Source of the DNA: Myxococcota bacterium
Lineage (GTDB): Bacteria > Myxococcota_A > UBA9160 > SMWR01
NCBI GenBank assembly: GCA_039030075.1
Contig: JBCCEW010000005.1
Coordinates: 124,001 to 188,000 of the forward strand
DNA: 64,000 nucleotides
Reading direction: 5' to 3'
Below the pieces are notes generated by a model. It did not search any database. It was not told the origin of the DNA and worked only from the letters and a program-made list of their open reading frames with translations. Positions 32,953-42,122 of this stretch are shown one piece after another (the stretch's first letter is position 1; every line of letters begins with the position of its first letter). The position numbers and the translations under genes were made by a program.

Positions 32953-34607
32953 AGCGATTGCCTCTTCGCCTCGGCGATGAAGTGGTCGGCCACGCGGTAG
33001 GCGTTGGCCAATATCGTGAGCGTCGGGTTGTAGCCGCCGTTGGTGGGCAACACGCTCCCGTCGACGACCCAGAGGTTGGGCACCTCGTGGCTGCGGCACC
33101 AGGCATCGACCACCGAGCCCTTGGGGTCGTCTCCCATTCGACAGGTACCGTGGTTGTGGGCGTTGCTCGGCTGGTGGGTGTTCTCGTCGATGTGCACGCC
33201 GTGCAGCCGTCCGGAGTGCACTTCGCTCGCCCCGGCGGCTTCGGCGACCTCGACGAGCTTCTTCTCGTACCAGCGGTACATCGCGAGGTCGTTCGGGTGC
33301 TGCCGCTTCGTCATGCGCGGCACCGGCAGGCCGAAGCGGTCCTTGACCTCGGGGTCGAGGTCGACGCGGTTGTCGGGCATGGGGAGTTCTTCGCAGATCC
33401 CGGCGAGCACGACGGTACGCGGGAAGCCCCGCAGCTTCTGTTTCAGGGCGGCGCCCCAGCGCGGCCCAGGCAGCGCATCGGCCACGAGCGTGCCGTAGGC
33501 CAACGGCTGGTGTGTGAAGGTGTTGAGTTCGGCGACGACGCCGCCACGGATGAAGCCGCGCTTCGGGTCGCTCGCGTGGAGGTCGTCGATCGCGGCATGG
33601 CTCTCGAAGCCGGTGTAGCCGCGGACGTCCTCGTCGAAGAGCGCGACGCAGGACGGATGGTGGTGGAACGTGAAGTGGCGGCCGACCTGCCCCGAACCGT
33701 TCGCGAGGCCGTCGGGAAATCGGCTCGAGGTCGACAGCAACAGGAGATGCGGGCTCCCGATGGAGCCGGCGGCCACCACGACCTGGCGTGCCCGCACCTC
33801 GTGGGTGTTGCCGTCGCGGTCGAAGTAGCGCGCTCCCAGGAGGCGCCCGTCCTCGCCGACGGGCAGCTCGAAGACCCGCGCCTCCGCGCGCAGATCCAGC
33901 TTCCCGGTGGCTTCGGCCCGGGGAATGGAGACCGAGAAGGGCGTGCCCTTCGCGTGGATCGGACAGCCGTAGGAGCGGCACGCGCCGCCGTACATGCAGG
34001 CCGGTCGTCCGCCGTAGGGCTGCGAGTTGATCGCCATCGGCACGGGGAAGGGCGTGTAGCCGAGCTTCTTCGCGCCGCGTGCGAAGAGCTCGGCCGAGCG
34101 CCGGGTCGGATGGGGCGGGTTCGGAAACCCGTTCTTGCGCGGGCCCGCGAAGGGGTTGGCGTCGCCGACGCCCGCTACGCCGAAGTCGCGCTCGGCCCGC
34201 TCGTAGAATCGCTCGAGGTCGTCGTAGCCGTAGGGCCAGTCGGCCAGGCTCGCGCCCGCCACAGGGCCATCGACCGACAGGACCCGAAACTCGTCGGGCC
34301 GAAAGCGCCAGGACCAGGCGGCCCAGTGCGTGATCGAACCTCCGACGCAGTGGGCGATCTGACTGATCCGACCCTGCTGGGCGGGTGCGCCCGGTTCGGT
34401 GCGCACGGTTTCGAGCTGATCGCGCGAGAACACCTGGTCGCGGATCACGTTGCGGAGCTCATCGTCGTCGAAGTCGGTGAGCGACAGCCGCGGCCCGCGC
34501 TCCAGGGCGACCACGCGCATGCCTGCGGCGGTCAACTGATCGATCATGACGCCGCCGCCCGCGCCGGTTCCGATCACGCAGACGTCGAAGACTTCAGGCT
34601 TGGCCAC
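32949..34607 (-). CDS. GMC-family FAD-dependent dehydrogenase
   Basis: A 552-residue flavoprotein with a GTG start at 34607. The FAD-binding motif VIGTGAGGGVMIDQL is at residues 11-25, and the GMC C-terminal domain has HNHGTCRMGDD and VVDGSVLPTNGGYNPTLTILANAYRVADH, providing the catalytic His and Asn. A Cys-rich segment (CMYGGACRSYGCPIHAKG) is typical of the gluconate/cholesterol-dehydrogenase-like branch. It has no signal peptide of its own; the Tat signal lies on the small subunit encoded next. The pair should oxidise a sugar, alcohol or sterol and pass electrons to the respiratory chain. Confidence 0.92.
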   Translation of the reverse strand: MAKPEVFDVCVIGTGAGGGVMIDQLTAAGMRVVALERGPRLSLTDFDDDELRNVIRDQVFSRDQLETVRTEPGAPAQQGRISQIAHCVGGSITHWAAWSWRFRPDEFRVLSVDGPVAGASLADWPYGYDDLERFYERAERDFGVAGVGDANPFAGPRKNGFPNPPHPTRRSAELFARGAKKLGYTPFPVPMAINSQPYGGRPACMYGGACRSYGCPIHAKGTPFSVSIPRAEATGKLDLRAEARVFELPVGEDGRLLGARYFDRDGNTHEVRARQVVVAAGSIGSPHLLLLSTSSRFPDGLANGSGQVGRHFTFHHHPSCVALFDEDVRGYTGFESHAAIDDLHASDPKRGFIRGGVVAELNTFTHQPLAYGTLVADALPGPRWGAALKQKLRGFPRTVVLAGICEELPMPDNRVDLDPEVKDRFGLPVPRMTKRQHPNDLAMYRWYEKKLVEVAEAAGASEVHSGRLHGVHIDENTHQPSNAHNHGTCRMGDDPKGSVVDAWCRSHEVPNLWVVDGSVLPTNGGYNPTLTILANAYRVADHFIAEAKRQSL

Positions 34608-34674
34608 GCGCCCACTCTACCCGAAGCGGCGTTCCGCGAGGCGACAGAAGCGCCTGCGACGCGGGCCATGTGCG

Positions 34675-36060
34675 CTAGACGAGGTCGCCCGTATCCAGCG
34701 GGACGGCGTCGATGCCTTCGGCCGGAACCTCGAACCGGGCGCGCACCGCTTCGAGCGGTCGGTCGAACTCGGAGCGCCAATCCACGAGGGCGAGCGGTGC
34801 CACCCGCCGCGCGAGAATCCAACCGCGGGCCACGCCATCGAGGTGTCGGGTGGCGAGATCCATGTCCCAGATCGCGGTCTTCAGGATGCAGCGGGCGACG
34901 TAGGCCAGCTGCACCGGCAGGGGGCTCAACTGCCCCGTGTAGAACGAGTGCAGGGCGCATTCCCCCGCCTTGTCCGTCCGCGCTCCCGTCACCACGTGCC
35001 AGAGGTCGTGGGTCTCGATGATGTGCGCGGTGAAATAGCGGGCGAAGTCGCTCTCGTTCTCGGGGACCGCCGGCGGCGGCTCGAACTCCTTCAGCGCCAT
35101 GTGGTCACCGAAGATGCGTCCCAGACTTCCCTCCGGCAGCTCGTGGAGTGACGCGAGGTCGAGATCGCCGAGGCGCGGGCGCTCCTGGCCGCGCGCGGCG
35201 AGCGCCTCCTGCGAGAACATCTGCTTCGCGAACTCACCCACCCGCGGCGGGTTGACGAGGGCCTCGCGCAGCGCGGCGCCGGTTTCGAAGCCGGTTCCGC
35301 CATAGGGCAGGAGCACGATGCGACCCATGGCTTCGAGGAAGGCCTCGGTGTCGACGTCGTCCATCAACACCGGATCGCCTGCGCGCAGGGCACTGGAGCA
35401 GCGGCGGTTCTTGGCGGCGTCGGCCGCCGTGATCCCGAAGTCGGCGCGTACCTCTTCGAGGGGGCGGCGCGTCAAGGCAGGCCAGTCGGCTCCGAGCAGG
35501 GAGCGTGCGCGCCGCCCGAGGGTCCAACCCTGGACCAGGGAGCCCATCGCCGCGTCGTGCCGGTCGAAGCGCTCGAGCCCGACCTTCGAGAGATTGCGCG
35601 CGAGGAAGGCGAGCACCGGTGCGGTCGGTACCTGCGCCGCCACGAACGCGAGCTGAAGGAGGCGGGTGTCGTCCTCGGGGTCGGTGTCGAGCACCGTGTT
35701 CCAGAGAGGGGCCGTCTCGAGCAAGTGACACACGAGGTAGGTGTGCACCGGGCTACCGCCGAAGTCGAAGCAAACGAACGGATCGTCGCCGTGGCGCGCG
35801 TGCAGCGCGGCACCGAGACTGCCGACTGGAGAGTCGGCCAGCGCATCGAAGTCGACGCCGACATCCGGGCGCTCGATCAGCAGCCGCACCACCGCAGGAT
35901 CGTCTTCGAAGCTGCGGACGAGGGCATGGAAGTCGTCGTAGCGATACAGCACGCGTGCGAGATCGATGAGCGTGTCCATATCGTTCCAGGGACGCCGCAC
36001 CCCCTCGGCGAATGCGTCGAAGGCGGGGTTGGCGATCGGGTCGGTGGAGTCGAGGGGCAT
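34675..36060 (-). CDS. Tandem Coq4 domain protein
   Basis: A 461-residue protein starting at ATG 36060 (AGGAG upstream). The C-terminal half (about 230-461) is a full Coq4 domain with HDLWHVVTGARTDKAGE, which satisfies the HDxxHx(11)E metal/quinone-site motif, and a REALVNPP..GEFAKQMF block. The N-terminal half (about 40-225) has the same succession of helices (HTYLVCHLLETAPLW) but lacks the HD..H residues, so it looks like a degenerate second copy. Coq4 proteins act in ubiquinone assembly, with a recently proposed decarboxylase/hydroxylase role. The adjacent quinone oxidoreductase and GMC dehydrogenase both depend on quinone chemistry. Confidence 0.82.
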   Translation of the reverse strand: MPLDSTDPIANPAFDAFAEGVRRPWNDMDTLIDLARVLYRYDDFHALVRSFEDDPAVVRLLIERPDVGVDFDALADSPVGSLGAALHARHGDDPFVCFDFGGSPVHTYLVCHLLETAPLWNTVLDTDPEDDTRLLQLAFVAAQVPTAPVLAFLARNLSKVGLERFDRHDAAMGSLVQGWTLGRRARSLLGADWPALTRRPLEEVRADFGITAADAAKNRRCSSALRAGDPVLMDDVDTEAFLEAMGRIVLLPYGGTGFETGAALREALVNPPRVGEFAKQMFSQEALAARGQERPRLGDLDLASLHELPEGSLGRIFGDHMALKEFEPPPAVPENESDFARYFTAHIIETHDLWHVVTGARTDKAGECALHSFYTGQLSPLPVQLAYVARCILKTAIWDMDLATRHLDGVARGWILARRVAPLALVDWRSEFDRPLEAVRARFEVPAEGIDAVPLDTGDLV

Positions 36061-36134
36061 GACGTCGCTCCTGGTCGCGGGAGGCGGGGCGGTCCGACCG
36101 CCAGTGCCTCCTCGGATGCGGGCCTCGCGGTCCA

Positions 36135-36160
36135 GGTTACGCCGTAACCCGGCCGCCGGG
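36135..36160. promoter_or_regulatory. Inverted repeats in the Coq4/gamma-carbonic-anhydrase divergent region
   Basis: GGTTAC-GCC-GTAACC at 36135-36149 is perfect. It runs into CCCGG-CCG-CCGGG at 36148-36160. They lie 75-100 bases upstream of the Coq4 start and about 50 bases upstream of the gamma-CA start, a suitable position for an operator shared by both genes. Confidence 0.4.
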
Positions 36161-36208
36161 CTGGAATCCGAACGGCAACACCCCAAGCGCCCCACACCGG
36201 AGACGACC

Positions 36209-36766
36209 ATGAACGGCCTGCGACTCGACCCTGCACTCCTCGACCTCGACCCCGACGCCTTCGTGGCACAGGGCGCGACGCTGATCGGCGACGTGAAGGT
36301 GGGTGCGGGCAGCAGCATCTGGTTCCAGGCGGTCGTCCGCGGCGACGAGGAGGCGATCCGGATCGGCGCGGGCTCGAATATCCAGGACGGCGCGATCCTC
36401 CACGCCGACCCGGGCTTCGCCTGCGAGATCGGGGACGGCGTGACCGTCGGCCACGGTGCCGTGGTGCACGGGGCGCGGGTCGAAGACGGCGCCGTCATCG
36501 GGATGAACGCCACCGTGTTGAACGGTGCTGTGATCGGCGCAGGCGCCATCATCGCCGCCGGAGCTGTCGTGCCCGAGAACAGCGTGATCCCGCCGCATAC
36601 CCTCGCGGCGGGCGTACCGGCGAAGGTGCGCCGGGAGCTGCACGAGCACGAGTCGGCCCCGCTGGGCGCGGTGGCGCGCTACTACGCCGAGAACGGGCGC
36701 ACCTACCGGGCGGCGGGATACGCGCAGGAAGCGCCCGCGGGTCCCGCGCTCCGAGAAGTCGCCTGA
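36209..36766 (+). CDS. Gamma-class carbonic anhydrase-like hexapeptide protein
   Basis: A 185-residue left-handed beta-helix protein starting at ATG 36209. Repeated hexapeptides (IGDVKVGAGSSIW, IGAGSNIQDGAIL) build the helix. The three zinc-ligand histidines of the gamma-CA family are in ILHAD, VGHG and VVHG at the expected spacing. The C-terminal helix (VRRELHEHESAPL) is also typical. Relatives include YrdA, PaaY and CamH; carbonic anhydrase activity is plausible but not certain for this subgroup. Confidence 0.9.
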   Translation: MNGLRLDPALLDLDPDAFVAQGATLIGDVKVGAGSSIWFQAVVRGDEEAIRIGAGSNIQDGAILHADPGFACEIGDGVTVGHGAVVHGARVEDGAVIGMNATVLNGAVIGAGAIIAAGAVVPENSVIPPHTLAAGVPAKVRRELHEHESAPLGAVARYYAENGRTYRAAGYAQEAPAGPALREVA

Positions 36767-36769
36767 CCT

Positions 36770-37807
36770 TCAGCCCGCGACTTCGACGACGATGCGACCG
36801 ACCGTGCGGCGCTCTTCCAGCGCGGTGAGCCAGCGCGGCAGGTCGGCGAAGGGAACCACCTCCGCCACGATCGGGCGCACGCGCTGCGCTGCGAGCAGCG
36901 CCCCGAGTTCGGCGTGCACGGCGTCGCCGACCGATCGCGGCATGAAGTTCCAGCCCATCGCCTGCTTCAGTGGGGCCGGGTCGGCGCTGTAGGCGAGCAG
37001 CACGCCCCCGACGAAGAAGTTCCCGAAGCACAGGGGGCGGGGGGTGATCCCGGCTTCGTCCTCGGCCTCGATGCCGGCCGAGAAACCGACCAGGATGTGC
37101 CGTCCGTTGCGCGCGATGCAGCGAAAGCTCTGCTCGGTGACGCTGCCCCCGACGGTGTCGAAGACCACGTCGACGCCGCGTCCCTCGGTGGCTTCGAGGG
37201 TGCGCGCAGCGAAGTCCTCGGCGAGGTAGTCGAGGGCCGTGTCGGCACCGAGCCGCGCGCAGAAGTCGCGCTTCGCTTCGCCGCCGGCGGTGGTGATGAC
37301 TCGCGCGCCCGCCACCTTCGCGAGCTGCACCGCAGCCGAACCGACGCCGCCTGCCGCGGCATGGATCAGGACGGTTTCGCCGGCGCGCAGGCCTGCGCGT
37401 TCGTGCAGGGCGAGGTGAGAGAGATGGAAGGGGTAGAAGAAGCCCGCAGCGTCCGAACCCTCCAGCGCACTCGGCGCTTCGAAGGTCATGTCGACGGGGG
37501 CGATCGCCTGTTCGGCGTAACCGCCGGTCGCGCCGCTGGGACAGGCCACGACCCGCTTCCCGAGCCAGGCCTCGGCGCCGGTACCCGCGGCGTCGACCTG
37601 GCCGGTGACTTCCATGCCGGCGGTGTAGGGCAGCGGCGGGTTCACCGTGGCGTAGCGACCGAAGCAGCCGTCGACGTCGTTCTTGTTGAGGACCGTGTGG
37701 CTGACCGCGATGCGAACCTCATCCGGGCCCGGCTCGGGAGCCGGGATCTCGCGCAGGGCCAGGGCCTTCTCCGGAGGTCCGTGTTGTTCGACCCGCCACG
37801 CCTTCAC
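36770..37807 (-). CDS. Quinone oxidoreductase-like MDR protein (zinc-free)
   Basis: A 345-residue medium-chain dehydrogenase/reductase with a GTG start at 37807, overlapping the TGA of the upstream kinase gene (GTGA). The GroES-like N-domain has VLNKNDVDGCFGRYATVNPPLPYTAGMEVTG, and the Rossmann motif is AAAGGVGSAAVQLAK. The zinc ligands of alcohol dehydrogenases are absent, which favours the quinone oxidoreductase/crotonase-reductase branch using NADPH. It is translationally coupled to the hybrid histidine kinase. Confidence 0.9.
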   Translation of the reverse strand: MKAWRVEQHGPPEKALALREIPAPEPGPDEVRIAVSHTVLNKNDVDGCFGRYATVNPPLPYTAGMEVTGQVDAAGTGAEAWLGKRVVACPSGATGGYAEQAIAPVDMTFEAPSALEGSDAAGFFYPFHLSHLALHERAGLRAGETVLIHAAAGGVGSAAVQLAKVAGARVITTAGGEAKRDFCARLGADTALDYLAEDFAARTLEATEGRGVDVVFDTVGGSVTEQSFRCIARNGRHILVGFSAGIEAEDEAGITPRPLCFGNFFVGGVLLAYSADPAPLKQAMGWNFMPRSVGDAVHAELGALLAAQRVRPIVAEVVPFADLPRWLTALEERRTVGRIVVEVAG

Positions 37808-39603
37808 GTCTCGTCTGCCTCCTGCTCGGGGCGCGCAATGGCGCGAATCGCCGCCTGCTGGAGCGCGGCGGCGCGGTAGGGCTTCGGGAGCCACAACACC
37901 TGGTCGGGGCCGAGGTCGGCCTGGGCGAAACCCTGGGCGTTCCCCGTCGACAGCACGACCGGGAGTTCGGGGCGCTTCTTGCGCAGCTCCGCGAGCACTT
38001 CTTCGCCGGAGAGGCCCGGCATGCGTGCATCGAGCAGGACGACTCGGAGATCCCGAAGCGCTTCGATGCGGGTGAGTGCTTCGTGACCATCCCGAGCCTC
38101 GTGCACGTCGAGTCCGAGCTCGCGCAGCGCTCGTCCAGCGAAGCGCCGCACGGATTCCTCGTCGTCCACGACCAGCGCCGCCCCCGCCATCTCGACCGCG
38201 AGGTGGAGCCGCTTCTTCGCCTCGGTCTGGGCGGGCTCGGCGTCGACGAAGGGAACCGAGACGCGAATGCGCGTCCCGCGCCCGGACTCGGTGTACACGT
38301 GGATGTTCCCGCCGTGGGACCGCACGATGCCGAGAACCGCCGAAAGGCCGAGCCCCCGACCCGCCGGTTTGGTGGTGAAGAACGGGTCGAAGATGCGCGA
38401 GGTCAGGTCCTCGTCCATGCCGCTGCCGTCGTCCTCGACTTCGAGGAAGACGATCGGGCCCGCGAGGGCGATGTCCGGGATGACGCCGCCGGGCGCGGCT
38501 TCCTCTCGGCCCGTGCGCACGGTGACCGTGCCGAACCGATCGATCGCGGCGCCCGCGTTCGTGATCAGGTTCAGCACCACCTGTCGCAGCTGTCCCGCGT
38601 CGGCGATCACCGTCGAGGGGGCGTCGCTCAAGTGGAAGCGCAGGGAAACGTCGGCCGGAAGTGCCGTGCGCGCGAGCGAGTCGACGTCGCGAACGAGCGC
38701 CGAGACCGATACCGCGCCGCGCACCGAGCGACTGCGACCGGCGTAGGTCATCAGCTGGTCGGTGAGATCGCGGGCCTGCTCGGCGGAGAGCGCGATCTCC
38801 TCGGCCAGTGTCGCCGTGTCCTCGGGTGAATCGCCGGGCAGCATCGAGGCATTGCCCAGGATGCCGGTGAGCAGGTTGTTGAAGTCGTGGGCGACCCCGC
38901 CCGCCAGTACGCCGAGGCTCTCCAGGCTCTGCGACTCGGTCATCGCTTCTTCGAGACGCCGACGAGCGCGCTCGTTCTCGAGGGCTTGCTGCTGGGCCGC
39001 GGCGAGGTCGCGCAGCGCGCGCTTCTTCACCCATTCCGAGAGCAGGACCACGCCGGCAGTACCCAGCGTCAGGGCGATCACGCCAGGGAACTTCGCGGTT
39101 GCGGTGGTGGTCGGATCGAGCTGAATCGGAAAGGCGACGCCGCTTGCGCGCAACCACCAGAGACCCGCTGTGAAGGCGCATGCCACACCCAACCAGCCGA
39201 GCCCCACGCGCCAGCCGGAGAGCAGTACCGAGACCGCCGGGATCACGGCGACCGTATGCAACGCGGCGTTGGCATCGCCGCCGGAACCGCCTGCGATGCC
39301 GGCCACGAAGAGCATCAGCCCGAGGACCAGCGCGTTCGCCACGAAGGTGAGAGAGACTCCAGCGCTCAGCAAGAAGAGCAACGCGGCCGAGCAAGCCATT
39401 GCCGCACCGTTGCCGATGGCGACGGGCCACTGGCCTTGGAGGGTCATCACGACGGAAGTCGCGCCCTGGATGAGGGCCGACAACGTGCACGCGATCACCG
39501 TGATGCGCGCCTGGCTCAGACGATCCGGTTCGGCTCCGCTGAGGTCCGGCGGAAGGAACCCGTCGATCCAGCGGAAGGCGCGCTCGGGAAGGTTCGTGTT
39601 CAA
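37804..39603 (-). CDS. Membrane hybrid histidine kinase with C-terminal receiver domain
   Basis: A 599-residue protein starting at ATG 39603. Residues about 33-190 hold six transmembrane segments as the input region. The dimerisation helix has GGVAHDFNNLLTGILGN with phospho-acceptor His239. The ATPase domain shows NLITNAGAA, DDGSGMD and GRGLGLSA. A receiver domain from about residue 475 carries LLDARMPG with Asp525. The layout is the same as that of the kinase at 21132-22901, but the membrane parts are unrelated. Overlap with the quinone oxidoreductase gene suggests the kinase may regulate, or sense through, redox metabolism; this is inference. Confidence 0.92.
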   Translation of the reverse strand: MNTNLPERAFRWIDGFLPPDLSGAEPDRLSQARITVIACTLSALIQGATSVVMTLQGQWPVAIGNGAAMACSAALLFLLSAGVSLTFVANALVLGLMLFVAGIAGGSGGDANAALHTVAVIPAVSVLLSGWRVGLGWLGVACAFTAGLWWLRASGVAFPIQLDPTTTATAKFPGVIALTLGTAGVVLLSEWVKKRALRDLAAAQQQALENERARRRLEEAMTESQSLESLGVLAGGVAHDFNNLLTGILGNASMLPGDSPEDTATLAEEIALSAEQARDLTDQLMTYAGRSRSVRGAVSVSALVRDVDSLARTALPADVSLRFHLSDAPSTVIADAGQLRQVVLNLITNAGAAIDRFGTVTVRTGREEAAPGGVIPDIALAGPIVFLEVEDDGSGMDEDLTSRIFDPFFTTKPAGRGLGLSAVLGIVRSHGGNIHVYTESGRGTRIRVSVPFVDAEPAQTEAKKRLHLAVEMAGAALVVDDEESVRRFAGRALRELGLDVHEARDGHEALTRIEALRDLRVVLLDARMPGLSGEEVLAELRKKRPELPVVLSTGNAQGFAQADLGPDQVLWLPKPYRAAALQQAAIRAIARPEQEADET

Positions 39604-39660
39604 CCCTGCTCTCCGTCGGAGCGCCTCAGGGTACCCGACTCGAGCGCCGGGCGAGTGGGA

Positions 39661-40725
39661 TCAACGCGCTTCGCGGACGTGGAGCTCGGCGAGTCCGATG
39701 CCGCTCTCGCCGCCGACGGCGTAGAGCAGGTAGCTGCGCCCTTCCTCATGGAAGAGGGCGGGATCCCGCAGCTGGTTCACGAGACCGTAGGCGACACTAC
39801 GCTGCGACGGCTCGACCGGCCCTGCGGAGCCCTCCCAGGCGCGCTCGGGCCGCAGGACCTCGGTGGTCGTGCCCTGCCGCCAATCGAGCCAGTTCGCGCC
39901 GAGCTCGACCCGGGTGAGGAGGATCCGCTCCGGGGCGTCCCCCACTCGGGTCCAGAAGACCCACAGTGTGTCGCCCCGGACCCAGACGGCCGAGTGCCGC
40001 ATGTTGCGGTCGAAGAGGCGGGGACCTGGCTCGAGATCGAAGAGTCCGTCACCCGAACGGTAGAACTGGCCGGGCATGGCGAGGGCGTAGGTCGTGTCGC
40101 GATAGCGGAACGCGCGCAGGTAGGTCTTCGGAGCGGTTTCCGGGAGCGCCTCGAAGTGGATCCCGTCGGACGACAGCGCGACGCGGCTGGTCTGTTCCGC
40201 GAAGCCCGAGAGCCCGTGGAAGTACATGACGATCTGCCGTCGCTCGTGATCGACATGGACGTCCGGCGACGCGATGTGGGGGGTCGTGAAATCCAGCCGG
40301 GGGCTGTGGGGGAGCTTCACGCCCGCGAGGCGATACAGGAGCGCCATGCGGCGGACTTCGCCGTCCGAGGCCTCGGGGGGTTCGGTGGGAAACCCGGAGT
40401 CCTCGAGTTGGAGACTCCCCGGCGCATGGATCGACCACGGTCCTTCGAGCGTATCCGCGTACGCGAGTCGGATGTAGCGACCCTTGTGATCGGCGAAGTA
40501 GAGGTAGTAGCGACCCAGCCGGTTCGGGGCCCAATCGGGGACGCGGATCAGCGAAGGCCCTTGGATGTTCTCGCCCAGCGAGGGGTGAAGGCCCGGGTGG
40601 ATGATCGGAGCGTCGACGAGTCGCTGGGCACGCACGCTCTCGTCGCGCGGTTCCGGTGTGTGCGCACAGGCGATCGCGAAGGTGGCCGCCAGCAGCAGCG
40701 CGGCGAGCCCGGCCGCGCCCCTCAC
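39661..40725 (-). CDS. Secreted GH43-like five-bladed propeller protein
   Basis: A 354-residue protein with a GTG start at 40725 that overlaps the hydrolase TGA (GTGA). Residues 1-20 form an export signal ending FAIAC, a weak lipobox, so it may be a lipoprotein. Repeated blade motifs (GRYYLYFADHKGRYIRLAYADTLEGPW, HIASPDVHVD, RDPALFHEEGRSYLLYAVGGE) match the propeller of GH43/GH32-like glycoside hydrolases. The catalytic triad of GH43 cannot be placed with certainty, so it may bind rather than cleave glycans. It is coupled to an alpha/beta hydrolase gene. Confidence 0.7.
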   Translation of the reverse strand: MRGAAGLAALLLAATFAIACAHTPEPRDESVRAQRLVDAPIIHPGLHPSLGENIQGPSLIRVPDWAPNRLGRYYLYFADHKGRYIRLAYADTLEGPWSIHAPGSLQLEDSGFPTEPPEASDGEVRRMALLYRLAGVKLPHSPRLDFTTPHIASPDVHVDHERRQIVMYFHGLSGFAEQTSRVALSSDGIHFEALPETAPKTYLRAFRYRDTTYALAMPGQFYRSGDGLFDLEPGPRLFDRNMRHSAVWVRGDTLWVFWTRVGDAPERILLTRVELGANWLDWRQGTTTEVLRPERAWEGSAGPVEPSQRSVAYGLVNQLRDPALFHEEGRSYLLYAVGGESGIGLAELHVREAR

Positions 40726-41606
40726 TCGGTCTCGAATACGCCGTCGAGGAAGGCGAGCACCGCGTCGCAGAAGACATCGTTGCGGTCGCCGGCCACCATG
40801 TGGCCTGCATCCGAGATGTCGGCGAACTGGGCGTGGGGCACCTGATCGAGGAAGATGCGCGCGCCTTCTTCGCTCAAGATGTCGCTCATGCGGCCGCGCA
40901 CGAGCAGGGTGGGCACTCGCAGCGATTCGGCGGCCGCATCGATGTCGGTGTGCTCCCGCGGCGGCTCGGCGGGTTCCTTCCCCTGGATGAAGCGCGGGTC
41001 CCAGTGCCAGCGCCAGCGTCCGTCCTCGCCGTGGCGCAGATTCTTCTCGAGGCCCGAGAGATCCTTGGGGCGCGGACGATGCGGGTTGTAGGCCGCGATC
41101 GCGTCGGCGGCCTCGTCGAGGTTGGCGAAGCCGTCGGGCCGCGCCCGCATGAACTCGAAGATGCGCTCGAGCCCCTTCGTCTCCATGCGCGTGGCGATGT
41201 CCACCATCACGAGTGCAGCGGCGAGGTCACCGCCACCGCGGTGCAGTGCCAGGAGGGAGGACATGCCGCCCAGCGAGGCTCCGACCAGCACCGGCGGTTG
41301 CGGGAGGGCGCGGGCCACGGCCACGACGTCGTCGGCGTAGGTCGTGCGGTGGTAGTCGCCGTCGGGGGCCCAACTGCTGTCGCCGTGCCCGCGTTGGTCG
41401 AGGGAGATGGCGCGCCAGCCCCGCTTCGCCAGGGCTGCCGCCGTGCCCGACCAGGCATGCCGGGTCTGGCCGCCGCCGTGGAGCAGGACGACGGGCCGCC
41501 CCGCCTCGGGACCCCAGTCGTCCCCGGCGAGGGTGACGCCGGGAGCGACGTCGAAGGCGATCGGACGGGGGGCGAGGAGGTCGTCGGGGAGGGACTCGGC
41601 GGACAT
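40722..41606 (-). CDS. Alpha/beta hydrolase
   Basis: A 294-residue soluble hydrolase starting at ATG 41606. The oxyanion-hole strand VVLLHGGGQTRHAW, the nucleophile elbow GASLGG, an acid in LLVRGRMSDILS, and the catalytic His in DAGHMVAGD are all present in the right order. It belongs to the broad epoxide-hydrolase/esterase group; the substrate is unknown. The last four bases overlap the GH43-like gene. Confidence 0.9.
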   Translation of the reverse strand: MSAESLPDDLLAPRPIAFDVAPGVTLAGDDWGPEAGRPVVLLHGGGQTRHAWSGTAAALAKRGWRAISLDQRGHGDSSWAPDGDYHRTTYADDVVAVARALPQPPVLVGASLGGMSSLLALHRGGGDLAAALVMVDIATRMETKGLERIFEFMRARPDGFANLDEAADAIAAYNPHRPRPKDLSGLEKNLRHGEDGRWRWHWDPRFIQGKEPAEPPREHTDIDAAAESLRVPTLLVRGRMSDILSEEGARIFLDQVPHAQFADISDAGHMVAGDRNDVFCDAVLAFLDGVFETE

Positions 41607-41687
41607 GGTCGTCCCAACCTATCGTGGCAGGGCGCCCGGCGCCGGCGGGAGCGGTCACGCTACCCTGCTCGTTTCGGAGGACCCCCC

Positions 41688-42107
41688 ATGATCGACCAGA
41701 CCATCGAGAACTGGCACGCCCACATCGCCGGCAAGTTCCCCGGCGGCCTCGACGAGCTGCTCGCCGACGACGTGGTGTTCTACTCGCCGGTCGTGTTCAC
41801 CCCCCAGAAGGGGAAGGACATCACCAAGCTCTACCTCGGCGCAGCCGGGAACACCCTGGGTGGCGGCGACGCGAGCGGCGGCAGTACCGGCGCGTTCCGG
41901 TACACGAAGGAGATCCTCTCCGGAAACCACGCCATGCTCGAGTTCGAGACCGAGATGAACGGCAAGCACGTGAACGGCGTCGACATCATCACCTGCAACG
42001 ACGACGGGAAGATCATCGAGTTCAAGGTGCTGATCCGCCCGCTGCAGGCGGTGAACGCAGTGCATCAGCAGATGGCTTCGATGCTCGAGAAGATGAAGGA
42101 CCGCTAG
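41688..42107 (+). CDS. NTF2-like (SnoaL-type) protein
   Basis: A 139-residue protein starting at ATG 41688 behind CGGAGG. WHAHIAGKFPGGLDELLADDVVFYSPVVFTP at the start, VDIITCNDDGKIIEFKVLIRPL in the middle and a helical end define an NTF2-like cone fold. Members are small enzymes or ligand-binding proteins (isomerases, cyclases). It is followed 15 bases later by the selenocysteine-containing AhpD-like gene and is probably co-transcribed with it. Confidence 0.8.
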   Translation: MIDQTIENWHAHIAGKFPGGLDELLADDVVFYSPVVFTPQKGKDITKLYLGAAGNTLGGGDASGGSTGAFRYTKEILSGNHAMLEFETEMNGKHVNGVDIITCNDDGKIIEFKVLIRPLQAVNAVHQQMASMLEKMKDR

Positions 42108-42122
42108 TCGGAGGTTCTCCCG

